Source: Pannonibacter sp. SL95
GTDB taxonomy: Bacteria; Pseudomonadota; Alphaproteobacteria; Rhizobiales; Stappiaceae
Length of the DNA stretch: 64,000 nt
Direction of reading: 5' to 3'
Assembly: GCF_026672425.1 (NCBI RefSeq)
Contig: NZ_JAPPRC010000006.1
Coordinates: 62,001 to 126,000, forward strand
Shown here: one piece after another, positions 45,672 through 56,476 of the stretch
Layout of the letters: each line of letters begins with the position of its first letter
How positions within the stretch are numbered: the first letter of the stretch is position 1
The notes under the pieces: generated by a model
Databases searched by the model: none
What the model saw: the letters and a program-made list of their open reading frames with translations, nothing else
Told to the model about the DNA's origin: nothing
Program-made: the position numbers and the translations under genes

Positions 45672-46670
45672 GTGAAGAAGTTTCTGATGATCAGCGCGGC
45701 CTTCGCTGGCCTTGCCATGTCTGGCGCTGTGCAGGCGGCCGATATCAAGCCGGCAGTGCTGTACGATCTGGGCGGCAAGTTCGACAAGTCGTTCAACGAA
45801 GCCGCCTACACCGGCGCTGAGCAGTTCAAGAAGGAAACCGGGATCGAGTACCGCGATTTCGAAATCCAGAACGACGCCCAGCGTGAGCAGGCCCTGCGCA
45901 ACTTCGCCAAGCGTGGCCAGAGCCCGATCGTCGCCATCGGCTTCTCCCAGGCGAACGCCGTCGAGAAGGTCGCCAAGGAATTCCCGGACATCCAGTTCGC
46001 CATCGTCGACATGGTCGTTGACCTGCCGAACGTCCGTTCCATCGTCTTCAAGGAACACGAAGGCTCCTACCTGGTCGGCGTGCTCGCCTCGATGGCGTCC
46101 AAGTCCGGCAAGGTTGGCTTCGTCGGCGGCATGGACATTCCGCTGATCTCCAAGTTCTCCTGCGGCTACAAGCAGGGCGTGAAGGCTGCCAATGCCAAGG
46201 CTGAAGTGTTCGAGAACATGACCGGCACCACCGGTGCAGCCTGGAACGACCCGGTCAAGGGTGGCGAGCTCGCCAAGTCCCAGTTCGACCGCGGTGCGGA
46301 CGTTGTCTACCACGCAGCCGGTGCCACTGGCATCGGCGTGCTGCAGGCAGCAGCGGACGCCGGCAAGCTCGGCATCGGCGTCGACAGCAACCAGAACGGC
46401 CTGCATCCGGGCAAGGTCCTGACCTCCATGCTGAAGCGCGTTGACGTCGCTGTGAACAAGGCGTTCTCCGACTCCAAGAACGACAAGTGGTCGTCTGGCG
46501 TGGAAGTTCTCGGCCTTGCTGAAGGCGGCGTCGACTGGGCTCTGGACGACAACAACAAGGCGCTTGTGACTGCCGACATGAAGGCTGCCGTGGAAAAGGC
46601 CAAGGCCGACATCATCTCCGGCACCGTCAAGGTCCATGACTACATGGCCGACAAGTCCTGCCCGTTCTGA
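45672..46670 (+). CDS. BMP-family nucleoside-binding protein
   Basis: This periplasmic binding protein of 332 residues belongs to the BMP/PnrA-like family that captures purine and pyrimidine nucleosides. A signal peptide (MKKFLMISAAFAGLAMSGAVQA) is cut before ADIKPAVLYD; there is no lipobox cysteine, so it is soluble. GGKFDKSFNEAAY (near 34-46), GFSQANAVEKVA and YHAAGATGIGVLQAA are family signatures. The start is the GTG at 45672 behind GGAGGATTGAAGC. A strong hairpin after the gene can raise its level relative to the importer genes downstream. Confidence 0.9.
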   Translation: MKKFLMISAAFAGLAMSGAVQAADIKPAVLYDLGGKFDKSFNEAAYTGAEQFKKETGIEYRDFEIQNDAQREQALRNFAKRGQSPIVAIGFSQANAVEKVAKEFPDIQFAIVDMVVDLPNVRSIVFKEHEGSYLVGVLASMASKSGKVGFVGGMDIPLISKFSCGYKQGVKAANAKAEVFENMTGTTGAAWNDPVKGGELAKSQFDRGADVVYHAAGATGIGVLQAAADAGKLGIGVDSNQNGLHPGKVLTSMLKRVDVAVNKAFSDSKNDKWSSGVEVLGLAEGGVDWALDDNNKALVTADMKAAVEKAKADIISGTVKVHDYMADKSCPF

Positions 46671-46687
46671 TCGGATAGCCAATAACC

Positions 46688-46712
46688 GGGCGCGCCGGGC
46701 TTCGGCGCGCCC
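46688..46712 (+). terminator. Stem-loop after the binding-protein gene (partial terminator or mRNA stabiliser)
   Basis: A perfect 10-bp stem GGGCGCGCCG/CGGCGCGCCC (46688-46697, 46703-46712) with a 5-base loop lies 18 bp after the stop. The T-rich stretch behind it is weak. Binding-protein genes of ABC operons often carry such hairpins, giving more binding protein than ATPase. Confidence 0.6.
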
Positions 46713-46831
46713 AATTCTTGTTTCATCTGGTCGTGCCAGTCACGGCCGGTTTTCACGCCGGACATCGCGCCAGATCGCACGCCAGACCAGACGTCAGGCC
46801 GGCGGTTGTCGCCAAGCGCCCGGGAGCGCCC

Positions 46832-48367
46832 ATGACCGCAGCAATCGAGCTTCGCAAGATCAACAAGTCTTTCGGGGCCGTTCACGCCAACAAGAACATT
46901 GATCTCGTGGTCGGCAAGGGCTCGATCCACGGCATCATCGGCGAGAACGGGGCCGGCAAGTCGACCCTGATGTCCATTCTCTACGGCTTCTACAATGCCG
47001 ATAGCGGAGACATCATCGTCGATGGCCAGAAGGTCACGATCGCCGACTCCAAGGCAGCGATCTCGCTCGGCATTGGCATGGTGCATCAGCATTTCATGCT
47101 GGTCGATACATTCAGCGTGCTCGAAAACATCATCCTCGGCGCCGAAGATGGAACCCTTCTGTCCGGTGGCAGCGACAAGGCGCGCAAGGAACTTGCCCGC
47201 CTCGATGCCGATTACGGTCTCAAGGTCGACCCGGACGCGCTGATCGAGGATCTGCCTGTCGGTCTGCAGCAGCGGGTGGAGATCCTGAAGGCCCTCTACC
47301 GTGGCGCGGAAGTTCTGATCCTTGATGAACCGACCGGAGTGCTGACGCCAGCGGAAGCCGATCATCTGTTCCGCATCCTCGAGGTGCTGAGAAACCAGGG
47401 CAAGACCGTCCTTTTGATCACGCACAAGCTGCGCGAGATCATGGCCATCACCGATACCGTCTCCGTCATGCGCCGCGGCGAGATTGTCGCCACGCGCAAG
47501 ACGTCCGAGACCAGCATGGAAGAGCTGGCCGAGCTGATGGTCGGCCGCCGGGTGCTGCTCACCGTCGACAAGGGCACCGCGGCGCCGGGCGCACCGGTGC
47601 TCAAGGTCGAGAACCTGACCGTTACCGATGCGCGCGGCGTGACCGTCGTGAAGAACGTGTCCTTCGAGGTCCGCGCGGGCGAGATCGTCGGCATTGCCGG
47701 CGTGTCTGGCAACGGTCAGTCCGAATTGCTGGAAACACTCGCCGGCATCCGCCACCCGAAGTCCGGCACCGTGACCATCGGCGGCGAAGTGCTGGATCTG
47801 GCCCATCATCCGGTTGATGCTGCCGGCATGCGCGCCAAGAGCGTCGGGCATGTGCCCGAAGACCGCCATCGCATGGGCCTCGTCACGTCCTTCGCCGAGT
47901 ATGAGAACGCCATTCTCGGCTATCACGACGATCCCGCCTACTCGAAAGGCCCGTTCCTGAATCTTGCCGCCATCAAGGAGGCGGCAAAGGGCGAGATCGC
48001 CAAATACGACATCCGCCCGCCCAATCCGATGCTGAAGACCGCCAATTTCTCTGGCGGCAACCAGCAGAAGATCGTGCTTGCCCGCGAGATCGAGCGCGAT
48101 CCCTCCGTGCTGCTGATCGGCCAGCCGACACGCGGCGTCGACATTGGCGCCATCGAGTTCATTCACAAGCGCATCGTCGAGCTGCGTGATGCCGGCAAGG
48201 CCATCCTGCTCGTGTCCGTGGAGCTGGACGAGATCCGCTCCATGTCCGACCGCGTGCTGGTGATGTTCGACGGGCGTATCGTCGGCGAGCGTCTGCCGTC
48301 GGCAAGCGAAGGTGAGATCGGCCTGCTCATGGCCGGTGTCGACGACGCCCGCACCGCGAAACTTTGA
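46832..48367 (+). CDS. Nucleoside ABC importer ATP-binding protein (double ATPase)
   Basis: This 511-residue protein has two fused ABC ATPase domains, as in RbsA/NupO-like importers. Domain 1 has Walker A GENGAGKST, Walker B VLILDEPTGVL and a degenerate signature (LPVGLQQRVEILKAL). Domain 2 has GVSGNGQSELLETL, the signature FSGGNQQKIVLARE and VLLIGQPTRGVDIG. The start at 46832 follows GGGAGCGCCC. The next gene begins 14 bp after its stop, so ATPase and permeases are co-transcribed. Confidence 0.92.
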   Translation: MTAAIELRKINKSFGAVHANKNIDLVVGKGSIHGIIGENGAGKSTLMSILYGFYNADSGDIIVDGQKVTIADSKAAISLGIGMVHQHFMLVDTFSVLENIILGAEDGTLLSGGSDKARKELARLDADYGLKVDPDALIEDLPVGLQQRVEILKALYRGAEVLILDEPTGVLTPAEADHLFRILEVLRNQGKTVLLITHKLREIMAITDTVSVMRRGEIVATRKTSETSMEELAELMVGRRVLLTVDKGTAAPGAPVLKVENLTVTDARGVTVVKNVSFEVRAGEIVGIAGVSGNGQSELLETLAGIRHPKSGTVTIGGEVLDLAHHPVDAAGMRAKSVGHVPEDRHRMGLVTSFAEYENAILGYHDDPAYSKGPFLNLAAIKEAAKGEIAKYDIRPPNPMLKTANFSGGNQQKIVLAREIERDPSVLLIGQPTRGVDIGAIEFIHKRIVELRDAGKAILLVSVELDEIRSMSDRVLVMFDGRIVGERLPSASEGEIGLLMAGVDDARTAKL

Positions 48368-48381
48368 CAGGGAGACGCCGC

Positions 48382-49503
48382 ATGAGTGCCGGACAACTGC
48401 CGCGCTGGGCCGATCTCGGCCTTATTCCACTGCTGAACCTGACCGCCGCCTTCCTGGTCTCCGGTCTCGTCGTGCTCATCATCGGCGAGAACCCGATCGA
48501 GGTTGTCCAGATCCTGCTCTGGGGCTCGCTCGGCTTCGGCGAAGGCATCGGCTTCACGCTGTTCTACGCCACCAACTTCATCTTCACCGGCCTTGCTGTC
48601 GCCGTGGCCTTCCATGCCGGGCTGTTCAACATCGGCGGTGAAGGCCAGGCCTATGTCGGCGGTCTCGGCGTGGCCGCAGCCTGTCTGATGCTTGACAGTC
48701 TCGTGCCCTGGTGGGTGACGCTGCCCTTCGTGATCCTCGGTTCTGCTGCCGCAGGTGCCGCATGGGCCTTCATTCCGGCCTGGCTGCAGGCCAAGCGCGG
48801 CAGCCACGTGGTCATCACCACGATCATGTTCAACTTCATAGCTGCCTCGATGATGGTCTACCTGCTGGTGAACGTCATCGGCAAGGAAGGCTCTATGCAG
48901 CCGGAAACCCGCACCTTCGAGGATGGTGGCCGGCTGCCGATGCTGAATGACATCTTCCCCTTCTTCGATTTCGGTACCGCGCCGGTCAACCTGTCGCTGA
49001 TCCTGGCGCTGCTGGCGGCCTTTGGCGTCTGGCTGCTGATCTGGCGCACCCGCCTCGGCTATGCGATCCGCACACTGGGCGCCAATGCCACGGCGGCTGT
49101 CTATGCCGGCATTTCGCCTGCCCGCATCATCATCATCACCATGATGATCTCCGGTGGCCTCGCCGGCATGATGGCGATCAACGAGATCATGGGCTCGCAG
49201 CACCGCCTTTTGATCGAATTCGTCTCCGGCTACGGCTTCGTTGGCATCGCCGTTGCGCTTATGGGGCGCGGTCATCCGGTCGGCATCGTGCTCGCGGCAA
49301 TCCTGTTCGGCATGCTGTACCAGGGTGGTGCGGAACTCGCCTTCGAGATCCCCGCCGTCACCCGCGACATGATCCTTGTCATCCAGGGTCTGGTGATCCT
49401 GTTCGCCGGTGCGCTGGAATACATGTTCCGTCCGGCGCTGATCCGCATCTTCACCTTCGCCCGCACGCCGGCCTCCGCCGCGCCTGCCGCTGCAACCAAG
49501 TGA
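48382..49503 (+). CDS. Nucleoside ABC importer permease 1
   Basis: This inner-membrane permease of 373 residues belongs to the BPD_transp_2 family (NupP-like). About ten hydrophobic spans are visible, including LIPLLNLTAAFLVSGLVVLII, VAVAFHAGLFNIGGEGQAYVG and WWVTLPFVILGSAAAGAAWAF. AFHAGLFNIGGEGQ is the conserved family loop, followed by SHVVITTIMFNFIA and LGANATAAVYAGISPARIII. The start at 48382 follows CAGGGAGACGCCGC. With permease 2 it forms the heterodimeric channel. Confidence 0.9.
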   Translation: MSAGQLPRWADLGLIPLLNLTAAFLVSGLVVLIIGENPIEVVQILLWGSLGFGEGIGFTLFYATNFIFTGLAVAVAFHAGLFNIGGEGQAYVGGLGVAAACLMLDSLVPWWVTLPFVILGSAAAGAAWAFIPAWLQAKRGSHVVITTIMFNFIAASMMVYLLVNVIGKEGSMQPETRTFEDGGRLPMLNDIFPFFDFGTAPVNLSLILALLAAFGVWLLIWRTRLGYAIRTLGANATAAVYAGISPARIIIITMMISGGLAGMMAINEIMGSQHRLLIEFVSGYGFVGIAVALMGRGHPVGIVLAAILFGMLYQGGAELAFEIPAVTRDMILVIQGLVILFAGALEYMFRPALIRIFTFARTPASAAPAAATK

Positions 49504-49513
49504 GAGGTCAGAG

Positions 49514-50482
49514 ATGTTCGAGACCCTGATCCTCATCCTCGACAGCACGGTCCGCCTGTCTACGCCGCTGCTGCTCGCCTGCCTTGCCGGCCTTTATTCC
49601 GAGCGCTCCGGCGTCGTCGACATCGGCTTGGAGGGCAAGATGCTCGGCGCAGCTTTCGGGGCGGCCTGTGTTGCGTATCTCACGGCCAATGCCTGGCTTG
49701 GCCTTGCGGCCGGTATCAGCGTCGCCATCGGCCTGTCGCTCATTCACGGCTTTGCTTCGATCACCAATCGCGGCAACCAGATTGTGTCTGGCGTTGCGAT
49801 CAATTTCCTCGCCGCCGGCCTGACGGCCCTGCTCGGCCAGGCCTGGTTTGGCCAGGGCGGGCGCACTCCGTCGCTGCCCGATGGTGGCCGGTTCCGCGAG
49901 ATCACGCTGCCATTTGCGGACAGCGTTGCGTCGGTGCCGGTCCTCGGTCCGATCTATTCCGGGTTGCTGTCCGGCCATAACATCCTTGTCTATGGCGCGT
50001 TCCTGGCGGTGCCTTTCACCTGGTGGGTGCTGTTCCGCACCCGCTTCGGCCTGCGCCTGCGTGCCGTCGGTGAGAACCCGGCTGCGGTCGACACGGCAGG
50101 CATTTCCGTCACCTTCCTGCGCTACCGCGCCGTGATCATCTGCGGTGTCCTCTGCGGCATGGCCGGTGCCTATCTGGCCATCGCCCAGTCCTCCGGCTTC
50201 ATCAAGGACATGACCGCGGGCAAGGGCTTCATTGCCCTGGCTGCGCTGATCTTTGCCAAGTGGAAGCCGGTCAACGCCATGTTCGCCTGCCTGCTGTTCG
50301 GTTTCCTTGATGCGGTGGCCATACGTCTGCAAGGCCAGTCCATCCCCGGCGTTGGCGAGGTACCGGTGCAGGTGTTCCAGGCGCTGCCTTATGTCCTCAC
50401 CGTCATCCTGCTCGCCGGCTTCATCGGCAAGGCGATCCCGCCGAAGGCCAGCGGCATTCCCTATCTGAAGGAGCGCACATGA
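49514..50482 (+). CDS. Nucleoside ABC importer permease 2
   Basis: The second BPD_transp_2 permease (322 residues, NupQ-like). It shows LACLAGLYSERSGVVDIGLEGKML near residue 21, the family loop that corresponds to the AFHAGLFNIGGEGQ segment in permease 1, then NQIVSGVAINFLAAG and LRAVGENPAAVDTAGISVTFLRYRA, the EAA-like coupling region. Eight to nine membrane spans are evident. It begins 10 bp after permease 1 and overlaps the cytidine deaminase gene by 4 bp (ATGA), tying uptake directly to catabolism. Confidence 0.9.
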   Translation: MFETLILILDSTVRLSTPLLLACLAGLYSERSGVVDIGLEGKMLGAAFGAACVAYLTANAWLGLAAGISVAIGLSLIHGFASITNRGNQIVSGVAINFLAAGLTALLGQAWFGQGGRTPSLPDGGRFREITLPFADSVASVPVLGPIYSGLLSGHNILVYGAFLAVPFTWWVLFRTRFGLRLRAVGENPAAVDTAGISVTFLRYRAVIICGVLCGMAGAYLAIAQSSGFIKDMTAGKGFIALAALIFAKWKPVNAMFACLLFGFLDAVAIRLQGQSIPGVGEVPVQVFQALPYVLTVILLAGFIGKAIPPKASGIPYLKERT

Positions 50483-50868
50483 GCCGCGTTGATGAACTCT
50501 TCGCCGCCGCCAAGGCCGCGCGCGAAAATGCCTACGCCCCCTATTCCAGCTTCAAGGTCGGCGCGGCCCTCCTGACCGAGGGCGGACGCATCGTGCCCGG
50601 CTGCAATGTCGAAAACGCGGCCTATCCGGAAGGTGTCTGCGCCGAGGCCGGAGCGATTTCCGCCATGGTCCTCTCCGGCGAGCAGCGCATTGCCGAGGTG
50701 GTCGTCGTCGCCGACGCGGCGCTCTGCACCCCTTGTGGCGGCTGCCGCCAGAAGCTGAAGGAGTTCGGCGCCGGGTCGGTCAAGGTCCATATCGCCAACC
50801 TCGACGGCATTCGCCGCACCTTCACCATTGACGAACTTCTGCCTGCCGGCTTCGCGCTTCACGACTGA
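50479..50868 (+). CDS. cdd: Cytidine deaminase
   Basis: This 129-residue zinc enzyme deaminates cytidine and deoxycytidine to uridine and deoxyuridine. The catalytic motif CAEAGAISAM (Cys ligand plus Glu proton shuttle) and CTPCGGCRQKLKEF (two Cys ligands) place it in the homotetrameric all-Cys class. YAPYSSFKVGAALLTEGG and CNVENAAYPEGVCAEA are family hallmarks. The start overlaps the permease stop. It feeds pyrimidine nucleosides to DeoA downstream. Confidence 0.95.
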   Translation: MSRVDELFAAAKAARENAYAPYSSFKVGAALLTEGGRIVPGCNVENAAYPEGVCAEAGAISAMVLSGEQRIAEVVVVADAALCTPCGGCRQKLKEFGAGSVKVHIANLDGIRRTFTIDELLPAGFALHD

Positions 50869-50913
50869 GGCGGCCGGCGGCCTGATCCCTTGAGCATAAG
50901 GACGATGAGACCC

Positions 50914-51726
50914 ATGAGCGGCTCTGGTCACGATTGCGCGGCAGTAGTCCGCGCCGCCCGCCCGGGCACCTATCGCATTGGCATGATCCTCGGCTCCGGC
51001 CTCGGCGAGCTCGCCGGCGAGCTGGAAGATGCCGTGCATATTCCGTATTCGCAGCTCCCGGGCTTCCCGGTCTCGACCGTGTCCTCGCATGGCAGCGAGC
51101 TCGTGGCCGGCACCATGCACGGTGTTCCGGTGGTCATCCTGTCGGGGCGCGCGCATTACTACGAGAGCGGCAATCCTTCGATCATGCGCACCCCGGTCGA
51201 GACGCTGAAGGCGCTCGGCTGCGAGATCCTGTTCGCCACCAATGCGGCCGGCTCCCTGCGTGAGGAAGTCGCCCCCGGCCATCCGATGCTGATCACCGAT
51301 CACATCAATTGGTCCGGTCTCAATCCGCTCATTGGCGAGGAAGACGAGAAGCGCTTCCTCGACATGACCACCGCCTATGACCTGGAGCTGCGGGCCGCCA
51401 TGCACCGCGCGGCCAAGCACGAGGGCGAGCATCTGGCCGAAGGCGTCTACATGTGGTTCTCCGGCCCGTCCTTCGAGACGCCGGCCGAAATCCGCATGGC
51501 CCGCATGCTGGGCGCTGATGCGGTCGGCATGTCCACCGTGCCGGAGGTGATCATGGGGCGCTTCCTCGGGATGCGCGTTGCCGCCATGTCGATCATCACC
51601 AATCTCGGCGCCGGCATGCAGGCCCACGGCCTGTCGCATGACGAGACCAAGTCCGTCGCCAAGCTCGGTATGGAGCGCATGAAGCGTCTGGTGCGCGGCT
51701 TCGTGAAGGAGATCGCCCATGGCTGA
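50914..51726 (+). CDS. Purine nucleoside phosphorylase (trimeric type)
   Basis: This enzyme splits purine nucleosides with phosphate into base and (deoxy)ribose 1-phosphate. The 270 residues carry the low-molecular-mass PNP pattern: GMILGSGLGELAGEL, SGRAHYYESG, LFATNAAGSL and FSGPSFETPAEIRMARMLGADAVGMSTVPEVI. It resembles PunA/XapA rather than hexameric DeoD. Starts at 50905 or 50914 are both possible behind AAGGA (50898-50902); 50914 gives the better N-terminus and spacing. It overlaps deoC by 8 bp. Confidence 0.92.
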   Translation: MSGSGHDCAAVVRAARPGTYRIGMILGSGLGELAGELEDAVHIPYSQLPGFPVSTVSSHGSELVAGTMHGVPVVILSGRAHYYESGNPSIMRTPVETLKALGCEILFATNAAGSLREEVAPGHPMLITDHINWSGLNPLIGEEDEKRFLDMTTAYDLELRAAMHRAAKHEGEHLAEGVYMWFSGPSFETPAEIRMARMLGADAVGMSTVPEVIMGRFLGMRVAAMSIITNLGAGMQAHGLSHDETKSVAKLGMERMKRLVRGFVKEIAHG

Positions 51727-52501
51727 CCAGTCCGCTTCCGCCGCACTGGCCGCCCGCGCTCTGGCGCTGGTTGACCTGACCAACCTCAACGACGGCTGCA
51801 CGGATGCCGACATCGATGCGCTTTGCGCCCGCGCCGTGACGCCGCATGGTCAGGTCGCCGCCGTCTGCGTCTACCCGGCCTTTGTCGCCCGCTCGAAGGC
51901 GCGCCTCGCCGGCACCGGCGTGAAGGTCGCCACGGTGGTGAACTTCCCCGCCGGCGGCGATGACACCGCCGCTGTCGTCCGCGAGACGCAGCTGGCCATC
52001 GCTGACGGGGCCGACGAGATCGACCTCGTCATGCCTTACCGCGCCTTCGTGGCTGGCCGCCGCGGCTTTGCCGAGGAGCAGATCATCCGCGTCAAGGCGG
52101 CCATCCTGGCGCCCGCCCAGCTCAAGGTGATCCTGGAGACCGGCGAGATCGGCGACCCGCTGCTCATCCATCAGGCCTCACAGGTGGCGATTGCTGCCGG
52201 GGCCGATTTCATCAAGACCTCCACCGGCAAGGTGAAGGTCAATGCCACGCTCGAGGCGGCGGAGATCATGCTCACCGTCATCGAGGAGACCCGCCGCGAT
52301 CACGGCCGGCCGGTCGGCTTCAAGCCCGCCGGCGGCATCCGCACGCTGGACGATGCCGCCGCCTATCTGGCGCTGGCCGACCGCATCCTCGGGCCCAACT
52401 GGGCCACGGCCGCGACCTTCCGCTTCGGCGCCAGCGGCCTGCTCGATGCGCTTCTCGACGTGATCAAGGGCGGAACGGGTTCCGCACGCGAAGGATACTG
52501 A
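51719..52501 (+). CDS. deoC: Deoxyribose-phosphate aldolase
   Basis: This class I aldolase (260 residues) cleaves deoxyribose 5-phosphate to glyceraldehyde 3-phosphate and acetaldehyde. The Schiff-base lysine lies in [10 protein letters not shown], a second lysine in [10 protein letters not shown], and the general-acid Asp in DEIDLVMPY. It is of the longer E. coli type. The coding region begins inside the PNP gene and ends one base before deoA, so these genes are tightly coupled. Confidence 0.95.
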   Translation: MADQSASAALAARALALVDLTNLNDGCTDADIDALCARAVTPHGQVAAVCVYPAFVARSKARLAGTGVKVATVVNFPAGGDDTAAVVRETQLAIADGADEIDLVMPYRAFVAGRRGFAEEQIIRVKAAILAPAQLKVILETGEIGDPLLIHQASQVAIAAGADFIKTSTGKVKVNATLEAAEIMLTVIEETRRDHGRPVGFKPAGGIRTLDDAAAYLALADRILGPNWATAATFRFGASGLLDALLDVIKGGTGSAREGY

Positions 52502-52502
52502 C

Positions 52503-53805
<1,303 letters not shown>

Positions 53806-53819
<14 letters not shown>

Positions 53820-53897
53820 GCGCAATGCAAGGATTGATGCCATTGCGCCGTAGGCGCAATGCAAATTGAAAGTGCGATTGCGCTGTAGGCGCCGTGC
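53806..53897. repeat. Three tandem palindromic units over the deoA stop
   Basis: Unit 1 (53806-53828) is GCATTGCGCC-GTA-GGCGCAATGC, a perfect palindrome with 10-bp arms that contains the deoA stop. Unit 2 (53841-53861) repeats it with 9-bp arms. Unit 3 (about 53876-53897) is a degraded copy (GATTGCGCTGTAGGCGCCGTGC). The units are spaced 35 bp apart. They resemble REP-type elements and may stabilise or terminate the upstream mRNA. Confidence 0.75.
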
Positions 53898-53906
53898 CGG
53901 TGTCTC

Positions 53907-54028
53907 CCCCCCACCCCTAACCCCTCCCCACGAGAGGGAGGGGGACTTCCGGTGCGAGGGTTGAGTGCCGAGCCACTCGCCGCAGCCTGTTCCCCTCCCC
54001 CTTGAGGGGAGGGGCCAGGGGTGGGGGT
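53907..54028. repeat. Large GC-rich inverted repeat between deoA and deoB
   Basis: CCCCACCCCTAACCCCTCCC (about 53910-53929) is mirrored by GGGGAGGGGCCAGGGGTGGG near 54007-54026, with a second inner pair (GAGAGGGAGGGGG and CCCCTCCCCCTTGAG). The whole forms a long imperfect hairpin of about 120 bp. Repeats of this type are scattered through many alphaproteobacterial genomes. Its position would weaken read-through from deoA to deoB. Confidence 0.75.
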
Positions 54029-54104
54029 GAACGGCGCAAGCCGAAGCAGCGCAAGCACGCCAGACCGTCCGAGGCAAGCGCCTCACGATGAAAGGACTAA
54101 GGAA

Positions 54105-55331
54105 ATGCCCCGCGCCATACTCGTTGTGCTCGATAGTTTCGGCATCGGCGGCGCAGAAGATGCCGACCGTTTTGGCGATGCCGGCTCCGACACGCTGGGT
54201 CACATTGCGGCCCGCTGTGCCGCCGGAGAAGGGGACAAGGCAGGCTTGCGCTCCGGACCGCTGACCCTGCCCAACATGTCGCGTCTCGGCCTCGGCGCAG
54301 CAGCAAAGCTGTCGACGGGCCAGCCGGTTCCAGGCCTTGGCAGCGACGTCATCCCGGAGGCCCTGTGGGGCTATGCGGCGGAAGTCTCCAACGGCAAGGA
54401 CACACCGTCCGGTCACTGGGAGATCGCCGGCGTGCCGGTGCGCTTCGACTGGGGCTATTTTCCGCCGACCATCCCGACTTTCCCGGCCGATGTGATTGCT
54501 CAGATCGTCGCCGAGGCTGGCCTGCCGGGCATCATCGGCGACAAGCATGCCTCCGGTACCGAGATCATTGCCGAGCTTGGCGAGGAGCACATCCGCACGG
54601 GCAAGCCGATCTTCTACACCTCGGCGGATTCCGTGGTGCAGATCGCCGCCCACGAGACGCATTTCGGTCTGGAGCGCCTGTACCAGGTCTGCGAGATCAC
54701 CCGCCGGCTGATCGACCCGTACAACATCGGCCGCGTCATCGCCCGACCGTTCCTGGGCGAGACCTCGGCGACGTTCGAGCGCACGGCCAACCGGCGCGAC
54801 TATTCGGTGCTGCCGCCCGAGCCGACCCTTCTCGACCGCCTGACGGTGGCCGGACGCACGGTGATCGGCGTCGGCAAGATCTCCGACATCTTCGCCCATC
54901 AGGGCGTGGCCAAGGTGCTAAAGGGCGCCGGCAACGACCAGCTCGTCGACAAGACGCTGGTGGCCATGGACGAGGCGAAGGACGGCGATCTGGTCTTCAC
55001 CAATCTGATCGACTTCGATTCCCTTTATGGTCATCGCCGCGACGTGCCGGGCTATGCGGCCGCTCTCGAGCATTTCGACGCCCGCCTGCCGGAGATCATG
55101 GCGAAGATGCTGCCGGGCGATCTTCTGATCCTCACAGCCGACCACGGCTGCGACCCGACCTGGCGCGGGACGGACCACACCCGCGAGCATGTGCCCGTGC
55201 TGGGCTGGCGTCCGGGCGTTGCCGGACATGCCATCGGCGGCCGCAAGACCTATGCGGACATCGGCGAAACCGTCGCAGATCACCTGGGTGTGGCGCTCGG
55301 AGCCAATGGCGTCAGCTTCCTGCGCGCCTGA
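54105..55331 (+). CDS. deoB: Phosphopentomutase
   Basis: This manganese-dependent mutase (408 residues) interconverts (deoxy)ribose 1-phosphate and 5-phosphate, supplying DeoC. Metal-binding motifs are [18 protein letters not shown] at the N-terminus, [12 protein letters not shown] near 168, and [25 protein letters not shown] near 346. The start at 54105 follows AAGGACTAAGGAA; the upstream in-frame extension runs through repeat sequence. It is separated from deoA by the repeats, so it may have its own promoter. Confidence 0.94.
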   Translation: MPRAILVVLDSFGIGGAEDADRFGDAGSDTLGHIAARCAAGEGDKAGLRSGPLTLPNMSRLGLGAAAKLSTGQPVPGLGSDVIPEALWGYAAEVSNGKDTPSGHWEIAGVPVRFDWGYFPPTIPTFPADVIAQIVAEAGLPGIIGDKHASGTEIIAELGEEHIRTGKPIFYTSADSVVQIAAHETHFGLERLYQVCEITRRLIDPYNIGRVIARPFLGETSATFERTANRRDYSVLPPEPTLLDRLTVAGRTVIGVGKISDIFAHQGVAKVLKGAGNDQLVDKTLVAMDEAKDGDLVFTNLIDFDSLYGHRRDVPGYAAALEHFDARLPEIMAKMLPGDLLILTADHGCDPTWRGTDHTREHVPVLGWRPGVAGHAIGGRKTYADIGETVADHLGVALGANGVSFLRA

Positions 55332-55462
55332 CATCCGGATGATGTTCCTGCTGCGCCCTTGACGGACGCGAAGACACGGCGGAAGAACAGTGCGCGGGGC
55401 AGGCAACCGGCCCCGCGCTGAGTCGCAGGTGGCGGTTGCCAGCAGTGAGGCACGGACAGCGC

Positions 55463-56455
55463 ATGGCTGGTGAGGTAAACGTCCCGAAGGCGGAACTGCA
55501 TTGCCACATCGAAGGTGCGGCACCGCCCAGTCTCGTGCGCAAGTTTGCACAGCGGGAAAACGTCGACGTATCTGCGATCATTGACGCGAACGGCCGTTAC
55601 GTCTGGTCCGATTTCACCACCTTTCTTTCGGCCTACGACCTGGCGAGTTCCGTCTTCCGCCGTCCGGGCGACTACGCCCAGCTCAGCGAAAGCTATTTCC
55701 GCATGCTGGCTGCGGAGGGGGCGATCTATGGCGAGATCTTCATCTCGCCCGACCATGCCACTGCGGCGGGCCTCTCCTACAAGGCCTATGTCGAAGGTCT
55801 GGCTGCCGGCATCGAGCGGGCGAAGGCCGAGACGGGCATTGAAGGCCGCATGATCGCCATCGGCGTCCGCCATTTCGGCACGACGGCGGTCGAAAAGGTG
55901 GCAAAGGACGTCATCGCCAATCCGCATCCACTGGTCACGGGCTTTGGCCTCGCCGGCGATGAGCGCGAAGGCCATCCGGCCAATTTCGCCAAGGCCTTCC
56001 GCATGGCAGGCGAAGCAGGTCTCGGGCTGACGGCGCACGCCGGCGAATTCGGCGGACCGGAAAGCATCATGGCGGCGCTAGATTTCCTGCGCGTCAAGCG
56101 CATCGGCCACGGTGTGCGGGCCATCGAGAACAAGGCGCTGGTTGAGCGTCTGGCGGAAGAGCGCATCGTGCTGGAGGTCTGCCCGGGATCCAACGTTGCG
56201 CTTGGCCTTTACCCGGTGTTGCGCTTCCACCCGATCAATTTGCTGCGCCGCGCCGGCGTGCGGGTGACGCTCAATTCGGACGACCCGCCGTTCTTCCACA
56301 CCACCCTTGGCCGCGAATACTCGCAAACGGCCAAGACATTCGGCTGGAGCCCGGAAGATCAGCGCGCCATCACCCGGACAGCCATCGAGGCTGCCTTCTG
56401 TGATCGCGGCACCAAGGAACGCCTGCTCGCCCGCCTCGACAGCGCCAAGACCTGA
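55463..56455 (+). CDS. add: Adenosine deaminase
   Basis: This zinc-dependent deaminase (330 residues) converts adenosine and deoxyadenosine to inosine forms, which PNP can then split. Zinc ligands lie in KAELHCHIEGA (near 8) and in GLTAHAGEF; RIGHGVRAIENK, CPGSNVALGLYP and TLNSDDPPFF complete the site. The HCHIEG variant of the first motif is common in the bacterial Add/adenine-deaminase group. The start at 55463 was chosen over an upstream TTG without homology. It lies 131 bp after deoB. Confidence 0.9.
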   Translation: MAGEVNVPKAELHCHIEGAAPPSLVRKFAQRENVDVSAIIDANGRYVWSDFTTFLSAYDLASSVFRRPGDYAQLSESYFRMLAAEGAIYGEIFISPDHATAAGLSYKAYVEGLAAGIERAKAETGIEGRMIAIGVRHFGTTAVEKVAKDVIANPHPLVTGFGLAGDEREGHPANFAKAFRMAGEAGLGLTAHAGEFGGPESIMAALDFLRVKRIGHGVRAIENKALVERLAEERIVLEVCPGSNVALGLYPVLRFHPINLLRRAGVRVTLNSDDPPFFHTTLGREYSQTAKTFGWSPEDQRAITRTAIEAAFCDRGTKERLLARLDSAKT

Positions 56456-56476
56456 ACAGCGTAGCCTGAGCAGCCC

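Noticed and set aside
46640-49548. Minus-strand frames of 508 and 461 codons across the importer genes
   Set aside because: Both are antisense to highly conserved ATPase and permease genes and show only biased low-complexity composition.
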